From: IDS-8 sp035304345
Lineage (GTDB): Bacteria; Pseudomonadota; Gammaproteobacteria; Steroidobacterales; Woeseiaceae
NCBI GenBank assembly: GCA_035304345.1
Contig: DATGQE010000022.1
Location: forward strand, 1-64,000
DNA length: 64,000 nt
Direction: 5' to 3'
The position numbers were made by a program, and so were the translations under genes. Position 1 is the first letter of the stretch; each line of letters opens with the position of its first letter. The notes beneath the pieces are model-generated. The model did no database searches and was not told the DNA's origin. It saw only the letters and a list, made by a program, of their open reading frames with translations. This document shows positions 8,885-17,763 of the stretch, piece after piece.

Positions 8885-10168
8885 GTGCGGCGGTTTCGGT
8901 TGGGGATTCGCATGACCGTTCTGCTCGCCGTTGCCGCAGCGACGAGTGGCTGCACCAGCGACGTCGACGAGGCGCGCGCTCCTGGCGTTGCGGATACGGC
9001 CGCCCCCGAGCTTTCGCGCCTCGTCGGCGCGCTGACCGATACCGTGCCCGGTGTTACGGCGGCCGTCGCGACGCCGGACGGAGTGGCGTGGTGCGGCGCT
9101 TACGGCTGGTCCTCGCGCGAGCTGGGGGAGCCGATGCAACCGGACCGGCTTCTCGGGATCGGCTCCATCACGAAGACCTTCATCTCGGTCATCCTGCACC
9201 AGCTTGCCGACGAGGACCGCCTGAGCCTCGACGCGACGCCGGCCTCCATCGTCGGTGATCCGCTGGAGGGAATTGCCAACGCTGACAAGGCAACGCTCTG
9301 GCAGCTCATGAACCACACGAGCGGTATCCCGAGCTGGGAGGACGATGCCGAGTGGCAGCGGGACGGCCGGGGCGCTGCGCTCGACGTCGAGCGCACCTGG
9401 GGCAAGCTCGACGCGCTCGAATACATTCGCGGTGAGCCGCCGCTGTTCGCGCCCGGCGAGGACTACAGCTATTCCAACAGCAATTTCACGATCCTCGGCC
9501 TCGTGGTGGAGGCAGTGACGGGCGAGGACCTCGTGGCGGTCATCGAAGAGCGGGTCCGCCGACCGGCGGGACTGGATTCGGTATTCCTCGAGGGCTTCGA
9601 GCCCGTACCACAGGAGCGGCTGGCTCGCCGGTATCACTTTGCCACGGCCGAGTTCCGGGAAACGGCCGGCGTGCACCCGGCATTTCCCGAGGTCGACGGC
9701 GGCCTGATCGACGTGTCCGCCAGCAACCTGTCCGTAGAGTGGGCGGCCGGCGGCATGGTGGCGAGTGCGCCGGACCTGGCCCGCTACGGTGTTGCCGTGT
9801 TCGACGGCACGCTGCTGTCCGCCGAAGCGCTGGACGCGCTCATGACGTTCCGCCCCATCCGCTGGAGCTCACCCGACGAAAGCGATGCGGCACGGGAGCC
9901 GGTGGTCGAAACCGGTTTCGGCTTCTTCCGGCACAAGCTGGGCCGGTTCCACGTCCTCGAGCACACGGGCGACGTGCTCGGTTATTCGGCATTCCTCTTC
10001 TACGAGCCCGGCAACCGGGTCGCGCTGGCGATCCTCGCCAACGCCGGGACCATGCATGCCGGCCGCGGCGTGGGCATCGGCAATGCGGTCCTGCGGGACG
10101 ACCGGTTCATCGCGGCGGCGATTGCCGTGGCTCGCGACGCCCAGGGCGAGGTTTCCTGCGGAAACTGA
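8885..10168 (+). CDS. Second serine hydrolase, beta-lactamase family
   Basis: A 427-residue class C beta-lactamase-like hydrolase beginning one base after the stop of the previous hydrolase. The N-terminus (start GTG, hydrophobic stretch, then TSGC) looks like a secretion signal with an imperfect lipobox, so it may be a lipoprotein. The SxxK motif is S94-I-T-K97 and the YxN motif is Y196-S-N198. A HTGDVLGYS block near the C-terminus occupies the third-motif position. It lacks the extra C-terminal barrels of its neighbour. As a member of the TonB receptor/D-aminoacylase unit it probably also works on D-residue-containing peptides or peptidoglycan fragments, but no substrate can be read from the sequence. 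Confidence 0.82.
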   Translation: MRRFRLGIRMTVLLAVAAATSGCTSDVDEARAPGVADTAAPELSRLVGALTDTVPGVTAAVATPDGVAWCGAYGWSSRELGEPMQPDRLLGIGSITKTFISVILHQLADEDRLSLDATPASIVGDPLEGIANADKATLWQLMNHTSGIPSWEDDAEWQRDGRGAALDVERTWGKLDALEYIRGEPPLFAPGEDYSYSNSNFTILGLVVEAVTGEDLVAVIEERVRRPAGLDSVFLEGFEPVPQERLARRYHFATAEFRETAGVHPAFPEVDGGLIDVSASNLSVEWAAGGMVASAPDLARYGVAVFDGTLLSAEALDALMTFRPIRWSSPDESDAAREPVVETGFGFFRHKLGRFHVLEHTGDVLGYSAFLFYEPGNRVALAILANAGTMHAGRGVGIGNAVLRDDRFIAAAIAVARDAQGEVSCGN

Positions 10169-10226
10169 TCGTGTCGTGGCGGCCGAAGAGCCGCCGAATG
10201 GGTACGGCACTCGGCATGACGAATCT

Positions 10227-11288
10227 CTACCCCTCGCGATCGAGATCGCTGATCGAGCTCGTTTCCCACGTCGCCCCGCCATCCACCGAGACCGATTGCT
10301 CCCGCCGCGCCGAGCGTCGCGTGATACCTGACCACTCGACTCGCGTCCTCACCGGCGTTCCGTCGACCTCCTCCTCCCCGAAGAACGTAACGACACCGTC
10401 CGCGAACCCGCCGCGCAACGGCGACCGCATGTTGCCAGGGTCGCGACCGTCCAGCCGCCATTCCGACCATTGACCGCCGGAAGCGTCCCACACGCGGATG
10501 CTCATGCCGCGCACGGTGCCGTCCGGCAACTTCATCACCTCGTCGCAGGCGTTGCCGTGGCCACCAAGCACCGGCCAGCTCTGCAAGGTTCCGTCGAACT
10601 CTTCCCAGGTGCTGTTCCGCAGGCGCCGATGGCGTGCATGCCAGCGCCCCGCGAGGAAATCGAAATCCCGCGGCGCGTCTTCGAGTAGGGGGAGGGGACG
10701 CGGCTCGGTCGACGTGCGGGTGAACCAGTTGCGCCAGTTCACCTCCCACGTGGCGCCGTCGTCGGGCGAGAAGGCCTGTTCCCACCAGGGACGCGCACCG
10801 TGGATGTCGCGCCACACGAAACGGACCAGGACGGGGCGACCCTTGAACGTGTCGCGGCCGAAGAACGTGCCGGTGTCGCCCTCGAAGCCGCCGCGTACCG
10901 GCGGATCGATCCGGGTCGATGTTCGACCGTCGACCCACCAGATCGACCAGGTGCGGGACACCGGATCGAAAGCGCGGATGCTCATGCCGCGGTAGGTGCC
11001 GCCCGGCAGCTCCAGCAGGTTGTCATCGATAGTGCCGAGGCCGCCCAAGGTCAGCCACAGAGCGCTCTTGCCGGCGAACTCCTCCCAGCGCGTGTCGCCC
11101 GCGAGTCGTTCCTTGAGACGGCTGTGGTGCACGTCCCAGCTCCCCAGCAGCCAGCGCCAGTCGTCCGCGTGCCCGGGGACATCCCCGGGTTCCGCCGCCG
11201 CGAGTCTCATCCCCGTCCATGCAGGTGAGCCGACGAGGGCTGCCCCGCTCAATGCGGCCATTCGTCCGAGGAAAACGCGTCGCAACAT
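10227..11288 (-). CDS. Tat-exported protein with two duplicated lipocalin-like domains, unknown function
   Basis: A 353-residue protein opening with a twin-arginine-like signal (LRRVFLG, then a hydrophobic stretch to about residue 30). The mature part is an internal duplication. The first copy has DWRWLLGSWDVHH, RWEEFAGKSALWLTLGGLGTID, LELPGGTYRGMSIRAFDP and WWVDGR. The second has DFDFLAGRWHARH, TWEEFDGTLQSWPVLGGHGNA, MKLPDGTVRGMSIRVWDA and WRLDGR. Each copy is about 150 residues and resembles DUF1579-like beta-barrel proteins. I do not recognise a specific enzyme. It is convergent with the hydrolase operon and divergent from the LysR gene at 11387, which probably regulates it. Confidence 0.72.
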   Translation of the reverse strand: MLRRVFLGRMAALSGAALVGSPAWTGMRLAAAEPGDVPGHADDWRWLLGSWDVHHSRLKERLAGDTRWEEFAGKSALWLTLGGLGTIDDNLLELPGGTYRGMSIRAFDPVSRTWSIWWVDGRTSTRIDPPVRGGFEGDTGTFFGRDTFKGRPVLVRFVWRDIHGARPWWEQAFSPDDGATWEVNWRNWFTRTSTEPRPLPLLEDAPRDFDFLAGRWHARHRRLRNSTWEEFDGTLQSWPVLGGHGNACDEVMKLPDGTVRGMSIRVWDASGGQWSEWRLDGRDPGNMRSPLRGGFADGVVTFFGEEEVDGTPVRTRVEWSGITRRSARREQSVSVDGGATWETSSISDLDREG

Positions 11289-11386
11289 ACCGGTCTCCTG
11301 TCGATCGGAAACAGAAAGGCCCGATGTTGGTCGCGGTCACCGGCCGTTGACCACGCGGGATACGGGGTCTAGCCTCAGTCACACTT

Positions 11387-12328
11387 ATGCTCAGCGGCCG
11401 CCGCTTCCCCTCGCTTGCCTCGATCCGCGCGTTCGAGGCCGCGGCGCGGCTGGGCGGGTTCGCCAAGGCGGCGGACGAGCTCGATACGACCGCGGCCTCC
11501 GTCAGCTACCACGTGCGCCGGCTGGAAGAGCAGCTCGGCGTCCGCCTGTTCGTGCGCCACGCCCAGCGGGTCGAGCTGACGGACGCGGGCCGCACGGTCG
11601 CGCACGAGGCCACGGCCGCTTTCGACGCCCTGCGCGCCAGCTTCATCCGTGCGGCCGACATCGATGCCGCACGCCTGGCGCTGACGACACTTCCAAGCCT
11701 CGGCACGAGCTGGCTCACGCCGCGGCTCGGCGCCTTCCGTGCCCGGCACCCGGAACTCGTCGTGGAGCTCGACCTCTCGCCCGAGCCGCAGGACCTCGTC
11801 GGCGGCCGCTTCGATGCCGCGATCCGCAACGGTTACGGCAACTGGCCGGGACTGCGCGCCGTCGAGCTGTTCCCGAGCGTATTCATGCCGCTTTGCGCAC
11901 CGGCGCTGCTCGAGGCCGCGCGCATCGCGCTGGCGCGTCCGGGAGAAGCGTCGGACGTGCCATTGCTCGGCCGCCCCGACTGGTGGGCGCTCTGGCACCG
12001 GGCGCGCGGCTCCGCGCAAGCCCCGCCGCCCGGATGCTTCGGCACGACCTTTTCCGCCGAATACCTGGACATCGCCGCCGCCGTCGCGGGTCACGGCGTC
12101 GCGATCGGCTCGCCGATCCTGTTTCGCGCCGAGCTCGATGCCGGCCGCCTGGTCCCGGTGCACGATTTCGCGGCGACCGACGGCCGCCGCTTCTGGTTCG
12201 CCTGTCCGGTCGCCCGGGACGGGCATCGCAAGATCGTGCAGTTTCGCGAGTGGCTCTGCGACGAGGCGGCGGATGCACGGCGCGGGGCGCGGCCTTTTCT
12301 TCGGAGCCTCGCTGCACGGTCGGCCTGA
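11387..12328 (+). CDS. LysR-family transcriptional regulator (GcvA-like)
   Basis: A 313-residue regulator. The N-terminal winged helix reads FPSLASIRAFEAAARLGGFAKAADELDTTAASVSYHVRRLEEQLG, and the effector-binding half starts LALTTLPSLGTSWLTPRLGAF, both typical of the GcvA/AmpR branch. The ATG lies 98 bp from the divergent Tat-exported duplicated protein, the expected position for a LysR-controlled promoter pair. The effector is unknown. It differs clearly from the LysR at 2131, so this is not a recent duplication. Confidence 0.88.
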   Translation: MLSGRRFPSLASIRAFEAAARLGGFAKAADELDTTAASVSYHVRRLEEQLGVRLFVRHAQRVELTDAGRTVAHEATAAFDALRASFIRAADIDAARLALTTLPSLGTSWLTPRLGAFRARHPELVVELDLSPEPQDLVGGRFDAAIRNGYGNWPGLRAVELFPSVFMPLCAPALLEAARIALARPGEASDVPLLGRPDWWALWHRARGSAQAPPPGCFGTTFSAEYLDIAAAVAGHGVAIGSPILFRAELDAGRLVPVHDFAATDGRRFWFACPVARDGHRKIVQFREWLCDEAADARRGARPFLRSLAARSA

Positions 12329-12356
12329 TCAGCCGATAGGATCCGGCGTTCGTCGT

Positions 12357-12959
12357 TCAAGCCGTTGTGCCGCCGGCCTCGTACACGAGCTGTGCGAGTG
12401 ACGCCGGTCTGCCGTCCGGATCGGTCACGAGGCCTTCGCGGTAGTAGACGAGCCTGCCGGCGTCGCCGGCCGCGGCCAACACGTTCCGCAGCAGCTCGTT
12501 GTGCCGCAGCCGGAAGCGCGAGCTCTTCGGCCCGATGACGTCCTCGGTCGTCTCGAGGTGCTGCTCCACGAGCAGGATCCCGCCGGGCGCGAGGCGCGTG
12601 AGCAGGTGCGGCAGGAGGCTCCGGTTCACGTAACGCACCATGAGGACAAGGTCATACGGCCCCGGCGGCAGCGCGTCCGGGTCGTCGAGATCGGCCTCTA
12701 TCCAGCCGACGTCGAGCCCTTCCCCGGCGGCGCGTTCCCGGGCTTGCGCGAGCCCGACCGCCGAGATGTCGATGCCCTCCACGTGCCAGCCGCGGGCGGC
12801 CAAAAAGAGGCTGTTGCGCCCGGCGCCGCAGGCGACATCGAGAGCGCGCCCGGGAGTCGGCGACAGGTACTCGACGAGCAGCGCGGTCGGGTGCCGCCGC
12901 CCGGCGTAGGCGCCGCTGCGGTACTTCTCGTCCCACCGTGTACGTTCTTCGGCGCTCAT
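12357..12959 (-). CDS. Class I SAM-dependent methyltransferase (TehB-like)
   Basis: A 200-residue cytoplasmic methyltransferase. The opening RWDEKYRSGAY is typical of TehB/thiopurine-type methyltransferases. The SAM motif I is ALDVACGAGRNSLFLA, followed by the acidic GIDIS, then DLVLMVRYVNRSLLPHL and LAPGGILLVEQ. The frame extends 68 codons upstream, but that segment is low in recognisable structure, and the ATG of MSAEERTRW gives the normal family length. It is convergent with the LysR gene. The substrate is unknown; family members act on small thiols, oxyanions or metabolites. Confidence 0.82.
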   Translation of the reverse strand: MSAEERTRWDEKYRSGAYAGRRHPTALLVEYLSPTPGRALDVACGAGRNSLFLAARGWHVEGIDISAVGLAQARERAAGEGLDVGWIEADLDDPDALPPGPYDLVLMVRYVNRSLLPHLLTRLAPGGILLVEQHLETTEDVIGPKSSRFRLRHNELLRNVLAAAGDAGRLVYYREGLVTDPDGRPASLAQLVYEAGGTTA

Positions 12960-13317
12960 GCCATCTCCCGCGTGATCGTCGGTGCCGCAGACCCGGCCGG
13001 CGCGTCCAATGAATTTCCGGTGCCGGGAAGAGCGTGCGCGATTTCCGCCCCGAAACCGATACCGCGGCATCGAGGGACGGTCCCTACCGTCGCTCGGCCG
13101 ATCCGTGCAGTGAAAGTCTACAGCACGCGCAGGTGGAGTCATTCGGCCTGCAACCCCGGCCACCCGAGACCAACTTCATGCTGCCCGCAAGATCGAGTCG
13201 GTGCTACGCTGCACTACGAGGCCGGGCGGGTGCTGGACTGTGTCCCGCAGTGCAAAGGTCCTCGTCCACCGGGCGCGGGCCGTTTCCCCATTGGCGCCAA
13301 CGACGAGGAGGGCTTGC
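12960..13317. other. Intergenic region between divergent genes
   Basis: The 358 bases separate the methyltransferase gene from the VOC-protein gene and must hold both promoters. The only clear signal is the GAGGAGG ribosome site at about 13305-13312, six bases before the ATG at 13318. I see no additional gene, terminator or repeat. Confidence 0.5.
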
Positions 13318-13803
13318 ATGCACAAGAACACCATCTGTTTGTGGTACGACCACGATGCGGAAGAGGCCGCGAGCTTCTATGCCAGGACGTTTCCCGACAG
13401 CAAGGTCACCGCGGTACGCCGCGCGCCGGCCGATTTTCCCGGCGGCAAGGCAGGCGACGTCCTGACCGTCGAGTTCACGGTCTGCGGCATTCCGTGCATC
13501 GGCCTTAACGGCGGGGACCTGTTCAAGCACAGCGAGGCATTCTCGTTCCAGATCGCCACCGAAGACCAGGAAGAGACGGACCGCTACTGGAACGCGATCG
13601 TCGGCAACGGCGGCGAGGCAAGCCAGTGCGGCTGGTGCAAGGACAAGTGGGGCCTGTCGTGGCAGATCACGCCGCGCGTCCTGACCGACGCGATGGCCCG
13701 GAGCGGTGACGTCGCGAAGCGCGCGTTCGAGGCGATGCTGCCGATGCAGAAGATCGACGTCGCGAAGATCGAGGCGGCGGTGCGGGGCGAAGTGGCGAGC
13801 TGA
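13318..13803 (+). CDS. VOC/PhnB-like protein (3-demethylubiquinone methyltransferase-like fold)
   Basis: A 161-residue protein of the vicinal-oxygen-chelate superfamily, PhnB-like branch. Visible blocks are ICLWYDHDAEEAASFYARTFPDSKV, then FTVCGIPCIGLNGG, EDQEETDRYWNAIV and the GGEASQCGWCKDKWGLSWQ stretch. Family members are small cytoplasmic dimers of mostly unknown activity, despite the methyltransferase name in databases. The start at 13318 is fixed by a GAGGAGG ribosome site and the family N-terminus; the open frame is longer upstream. Its stop overlaps the start of the dehydrogenase gene (TGATG), so the two are translationally coupled. Confidence 0.85.
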   Translation: MHKNTICLWYDHDAEEAASFYARTFPDSKVTAVRRAPADFPGGKAGDVLTVEFTVCGIPCIGLNGGDLFKHSEAFSFQIATEDQEETDRYWNAIVGNGGEASQCGWCKDKWGLSWQITPRVLTDAMARSGDVAKRAFEAMLPMQKIDVAKIEAAVRGEVAS

Positions 13804-14771
13804 TGCCGAGACCGGTTCTCCTGGTGCCGAGGCGCCTCACGGCGGATGTCGAGGAACGGCTGCAACGCGAGTTCGACGTCGTGCCCCCGCGCGACGAGGT
13901 GGCGGCAGGCGTCGACATGCGGCAGCTCGCCGGCGAGGTCGACGCGATCTGCCCCACGGTCATCGACCGTGTCGACGGCGATCTGCTGCGGCGGGCGGGT
14001 CCCCGGCTGCGGCTCGTCGCCAACTTCGGCGTGGGCTACGACAACGTGGACGTCGCCGCCGCGCGTGAGCTCGGCATCGTCGTCACCAACACGCCGGACG
14101 TGCTGACCGAAGCCACCGCGGATCTCGCCATGACCCTGCTCCTCATGGCCGCGCGCCGCGCGGGAGAGGGCGAGCGCCTCGTCCGCAGCGGCAACTGGCG
14201 TGGCTGGGAGCCGCTGCAGCTTCTCGGGCAGGACGTGACCGGGAAGACGCTCGGGCTCGTCGGCTTCGGGCGCATCGGCCACGCGGTTGCCGAGCGCGCG
14301 TACCGCGGTTTTGGCATGCGCATCCTCATCTACACGCGCTCCCCCGTCGAGACTGCCGTTCTCGAGCGCTACGGCGCGCGCCAGTGCGGGAGCCTCTACG
14401 AGCTGATCGAGAACAGCCATTTCGTTTCGCTGCACTCGCCCGGTACGCCGGAGACCCGGCACCTGGTCGACGCGGCCGCGCTGCGCCGGTTCCGGCCCGG
14501 CGCCGTGCTGGTCAACACCGCTCGCGGCACGCTGATCGACGAGGCGGCGCTGGTCGAGGCGCTCTCGTCAGGTACGCTGGCGGCGGCCGGGCTCGACGTG
14601 TACGAGCGGGAACCGGAGGTCCATCCGGGACTGCGGGAGCTCGAGAACGTCGTGCTCCTGCCCCACCTCGGCAGCGCGACGGAGCAGACGCGCTCGGCAA
14701 TGGGGCACCGCATGCTCGACAACGTCGCCGCGTTCTTCGCGGGCCTGGAGCCGCGCGACCGGGTGGCCTGA
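13803..14771 (+). CDS. D-2-hydroxyacid dehydrogenase (glyoxylate/hydroxypyruvate reductase type)
   Basis: A 322-residue NAD(P)-dependent oxidoreductase. The substrate domain contains LRLVANFGVGYDNVDV, followed by the GIVVTNTPDVLTEATADLA block. The Rossmann fold has GLVGFGRIG. Catalytic residues expected in the family are visible as the Arg of NTARG, the Glu around YEREPEVHPGL and the His of LLPHLGSAT. This pattern fits glyoxylate or hydroxypyruvate reductases (D-glycerate dehydrogenases). The ATG overlaps the stop of the VOC gene. With dsdA and D-residue hydrolases nearby, a role in hydroxypyruvate or D-glycerate metabolism is possible but not shown. Confidence 0.88.
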   Translation: MPRPVLLVPRRLTADVEERLQREFDVVPPRDEVAAGVDMRQLAGEVDAICPTVIDRVDGDLLRRAGPRLRLVANFGVGYDNVDVAAARELGIVVTNTPDVLTEATADLAMTLLLMAARRAGEGERLVRSGNWRGWEPLQLLGQDVTGKTLGLVGFGRIGHAVAERAYRGFGMRILIYTRSPVETAVLERYGARQCGSLYELIENSHFVSLHSPGTPETRHLVDAAALRRFRPGAVLVNTARGTLIDEAALVEALSSGTLAAAGLDVYEREPEVHPGLRELENVVLLPHLGSATEQTRSAMGHRMLDNVAAFFAGLEPRDRVA

Positions 14772-14800
14772 AGCGATGGGCAGACGAAGCGCTGCGGCAG

Positions 14801-15406
14801 CTAGCGGCCGGACGCGGGGTCCGGGTGTCCGAGCGTGCCGGAGACGATCGTTATCGGCCGTGGGTACGTGATCGGGCCAAGTGGCGTGGTAATCGTCGGC
14901 ACGGCGCGGATCGCCACCTGCTTCGGCGCCCCACCCGCCTTCGAGAGGTTCAGCGCGAGCTCGACGAGGTCCCTCCCGCTTCGCTCGTAGAAATCGACCA
15001 GGTCCAGCGAGATGTCGAGTGGAATTTCGACCGGCCGGCCGGGCGGCATCACGTACTCCCGATCGATGTCTCCTGAGACCGTCTCCGTATCCTCGAGAAG
15101 CAAGGTCCACCGCAACCGCGACAGGCGGGCGGTGACGTTGTTGCCGGGCGGGTTCTCCGCGAGCAAGTGGAGCCGAAACGACAGTGGCAGCTCCCCCGAT
15201 GCGAGCGCAGCGGTGACACGAGCGCCGTCGCCCAGGCTCAGGTCGGAGTAGGTTCGCACGCGCGAGAGATCGACGCCGGCCATGCGGACTTCGGTGATGC
15301 GGTCCACTTGGAAAGCGACGGACCGGAGCGCGATCGTCTGCTGCAACGTCGTACAACCGGCCAACATGCCGGCAATAAGCAACAAAACGCCGTATCGCCC
15401 GTGCAT
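14801..15406 (-). CDS. Lipoprotein with LEA-type 2-like domain
   Basis: A 201-residue lipoprotein: short basic start, hydrophobic stretch and a clean lipobox (GMLAGC). The mature part has repeated beta-strand segments such as VDRITEVRMAGVDLSRV, ELPLSFRLHLLAENPPGNNVTARLSRLRWTLLLEDTE, and VEIPLDISLDLVDF. This is the layout of LEA14/water-stress-type immunoglobulin-like lipoproteins. The ATG at 15406 is preferred; a GTG four codons upstream (15418) is an alternative. It is convergent with the dehydrogenase gene. Role unknown, probably envelope-associated. Confidence 0.72.
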   Translation of the reverse strand: MHGRYGVLLLIAGMLAGCTTLQQTIALRSVAFQVDRITEVRMAGVDLSRVRTYSDLSLGDGARVTAALASGELPLSFRLHLLAENPPGNNVTARLSRLRWTLLLEDTETVSGDIDREYVMPPGRPVEIPLDISLDLVDFYERSGRDLVELALNLSKAGGAPKQVAIRAVPTITTPLGPITYPRPITIVSGTLGHPDPASGR

Positions 15407-15707
15407 CGCTCGCTCCACCCTCGTTCCAGAGACGGTACCAGTCTATCCCCGGGTCGGGAAGCGGGCGTGAGCTGGTTCGCAACCATTGCGGTACTGCGGA
15501 GCTCCGCCGCGCCCGTTGGGCGAAATTCACCGCCGAGGACGCTTTCTTCGCCTGCAGGAGGGTGAAGACGGTCACAGTCTCACGCCTTTTCTCACTTCGG
15601 CACTGCACAGCGTGACCCTGGTCATGGGGTGAGCGTCCGAGGCGCTGCAGACTGCATCGAGCCGGCGCGGCGCCACGTGTCCCTTTACCCGCCCGGCGTC
15701 ATGCGAG
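15407..15707. other. Intergenic region between divergent genes
   Basis: About 300 bases between the lipoprotein gene and the hybrid histidine kinase gene. Both genes start here in opposite directions, so it must contain both promoters. I find no consensus-quality -35/-10 pair, no terminator and no additional gene. Confidence 0.45.
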
Positions 15708-17756
15708 ATGGAACGCGGCACGCCCCGATCTTCCCCGGTGCCAGGACACCGGCCGTTGTCGACAGCGCCTTTCGGCGAGGCCGACCTGCTGCGTGCGCTG
15801 ATCGACAACCTCCCGGACCTCATTTACGTCAAGGACGAGCAGAGCCGCTTCCTGCTGGCCAACCGTGCGGTGGCGGACCAGATGGGCACGACGCCCGAGG
15901 AGCTGCTCGGCAAGAGCGACTTCGACTTCTACCCGGAGGAGCTCGCCCGCAGCTTCCATGCCGACGAGCAGCGCGTGATCGCGAACGGCGAGACGATCGA
16001 TCGCGAGGAAACGTGCCTCGATGCCAGCGGCGAGGAGATGGTGCTGCTCACGACGAAGGTCCCGCTGCGCGCCCCGGACGGCCGCATCGTCGGCATCATG
16101 GGCATCGGCCGCAACATCACGGCGCGCGTGCGCGCGGAGCGGCAGATGCGCGAGGCCCGCGAGGCCGCGGAAGCGGCGAACCGCGCCAAGAGCAACTTCG
16201 TCGCGAACATGAGCCACGAGATCCGCACGCCGATGAACGGCGTGATCGGGCTCGCGGAGCTGCTGCTCGAAACGCGGCTGGACGCCCAGCAGCGCGACTA
16301 CGCCGAGAGCATCCACGAAAGCGGCAAGACGCTGCTGACGATCATCAACGACATCCTGGATTTCTCCAAGATCGAGGCCGGCAAGCTCGACCTCGAAGCG
16401 CTCGACATGGACCTGCGCGGCATCGTGGAAGACGTCGGGCGCGTCCTCGCCCTGCAGGCGCACCGCAAGGGCCTGGAGCTCGCGGTGAACATCGACCCGG
16501 CGCTTCCGGACGCCGTCAAGGGCGATCCGAACCGCATCCGGCAGATCCTCCTGAACCTCGGGGGCAACGCCGTGAAGTTCACCGACGCCGGTGAAGTCGT
16601 GCTCGACCTCGAAGTCCTGGAAAGCGACTCGTCGGGAACGCTCGTCCGCATCCGTGTCCGCGACACCGGCATCGGCATTCCCGCCGACCGGCTGCAGCAC
16701 CTCTTCCAACCGTTCTCCCAGGTCGATGCTTCGACCACCCGCCGGTTCGGCGGTACGGGACTGGGCCTGTCCATCGTGCGCCGGCTCGTCGAGCTGATGG
16801 GCGGCGAGACGGGCGTGGAAAGCGAGGAAGGCGTCGGTTCGTGCTTCTGGTTCACCGTCCGCTTCCGGCACTCCGAAGCCGTCAACCGCCAGCTCCATCG
16901 CATGACCCCGATCGAGCTGAGGGGCAAGCGTATTCTTGCGGTCGACGACAATGCGACCAACCTGAAAGTGCTGACGACGCAGCTCGCCCTCATGGGCACG
17001 GACGTCGCATCGGCGGCGTCGGCCGATGAAGCGCTCGCGCTGATGGAGAAGGCTTGCGAGGAGAAGCAGCCGTTCGACGTCGCCCTGCTCGACCACGACA
17101 TGCCCGGCTGCGACGGCGCCGAGCTCGGCCGCCGGATCAATGCCGACGCGGCGCTGAACGTCACGCGCCTCGTGCTCCTGACCTCGGCCGGGCAGCACGG
17201 CGACGGCTCGCGTTTCGCGGAGATCGGGTTCGCGGGTTACCTGATCAAGCCGGTGAGCCAGGGAGATCTCCTCGATTGCCTCATGATGGTGCTCGGCGCC
17301 AGCCCCGAGGGCTGGCACACGCGCACGAACCCGCTGATCACCCAGCACGAGCTGCAGTCCATGCGCGCGCGGACGCGGAGCGCCCGGCTCCTGCTCGCGG
17401 AAGACCAGCCCATCAACCAGAAAGTGGCCGTGCACACGCTCGAGAAGATGGGCTATGCCGTGGACGTGGTCGAGAACGGGCACGAAGCCGTGCGCGCGTG
17501 GGCGACCGGCCGTTATGCGCTCATCCTCATGGACTGCCAGATGCCGGAGCTCGACGGGTACGAGGCAACGCGCGAGATTCGCCGGCGCGAGCCCGCGGGC
17601 GCCCGTATACCCATCGTCGCCCTCACGGCGCACGCGATGAAAGGTGCGGACCTCGAGTGCCGGGCCGCGGGAATGGACGACTACATCACGAAGCCGCTGG
17701 ACCGGGATCGCCTGCGGGCTTGCCTGGAGAGGTTCCTTTCGGCAGGTGCGCGCTGA
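15708..17756 (+). CDS. Hybrid sensor histidine kinase with PAS and two receiver domains
   Basis: A 682-residue signalling protein without transmembrane segments. A PAS domain (about 25-140: LIDNLPDLIYVKDEQSRF...) is followed by a HisKA domain with H170 in the MSHEIRTPMNG motif. The ATPase domain has the N-box (NLGGNAVKFTD), G1 (RDTGIGIP) and G2 (GGTGLGLSI). The first receiver has phospho-acceptor D462 (LLDHDMPG) and the second D609 (LMDCQMPELDG), each with its KP motif. There is no C-terminal Hpt domain. A free-standing Hpt protein is encoded convergently seven bases away, so a four-step phosphorelay using that Hpt in trans is likely. The sensed signal is unknown. Confidence 0.92.
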   Translation: MERGTPRSSPVPGHRPLSTAPFGEADLLRALIDNLPDLIYVKDEQSRFLLANRAVADQMGTTPEELLGKSDFDFYPEELARSFHADEQRVIANGETIDREETCLDASGEEMVLLTTKVPLRAPDGRIVGIMGIGRNITARVRAERQMREAREAAEAANRAKSNFVANMSHEIRTPMNGVIGLAELLLETRLDAQQRDYAESIHESGKTLLTIINDILDFSKIEAGKLDLEALDMDLRGIVEDVGRVLALQAHRKGLELAVNIDPALPDAVKGDPNRIRQILLNLGGNAVKFTDAGEVVLDLEVLESDSSGTLVRIRVRDTGIGIPADRLQHLFQPFSQVDASTTRRFGGTGLGLSIVRRLVELMGGETGVESEEGVGSCFWFTVRFRHSEAVNRQLHRMTPIELRGKRILAVDDNATNLKVLTTQLALMGTDVASAASADEALALMEKACEEKQPFDVALLDHDMPGCDGAELGRRINADAALNVTRLVLLTSAGQHGDGSRFAEIGFAGYLIKPVSQGDLLDCLMMVLGASPEGWHTRTNPLITQHELQSMRARTRSARLLLAEDQPINQKVAVHTLEKMGYAVDVVENGHEAVRAWATGRYALILMDCQMPELDGYEATREIRRREPAGARIPIVALTAHAMKGADLECRAAGMDDYITKPLDRDRLRACLERFLSAGAR

Positions 17757-17763
17757 CGGCGCC

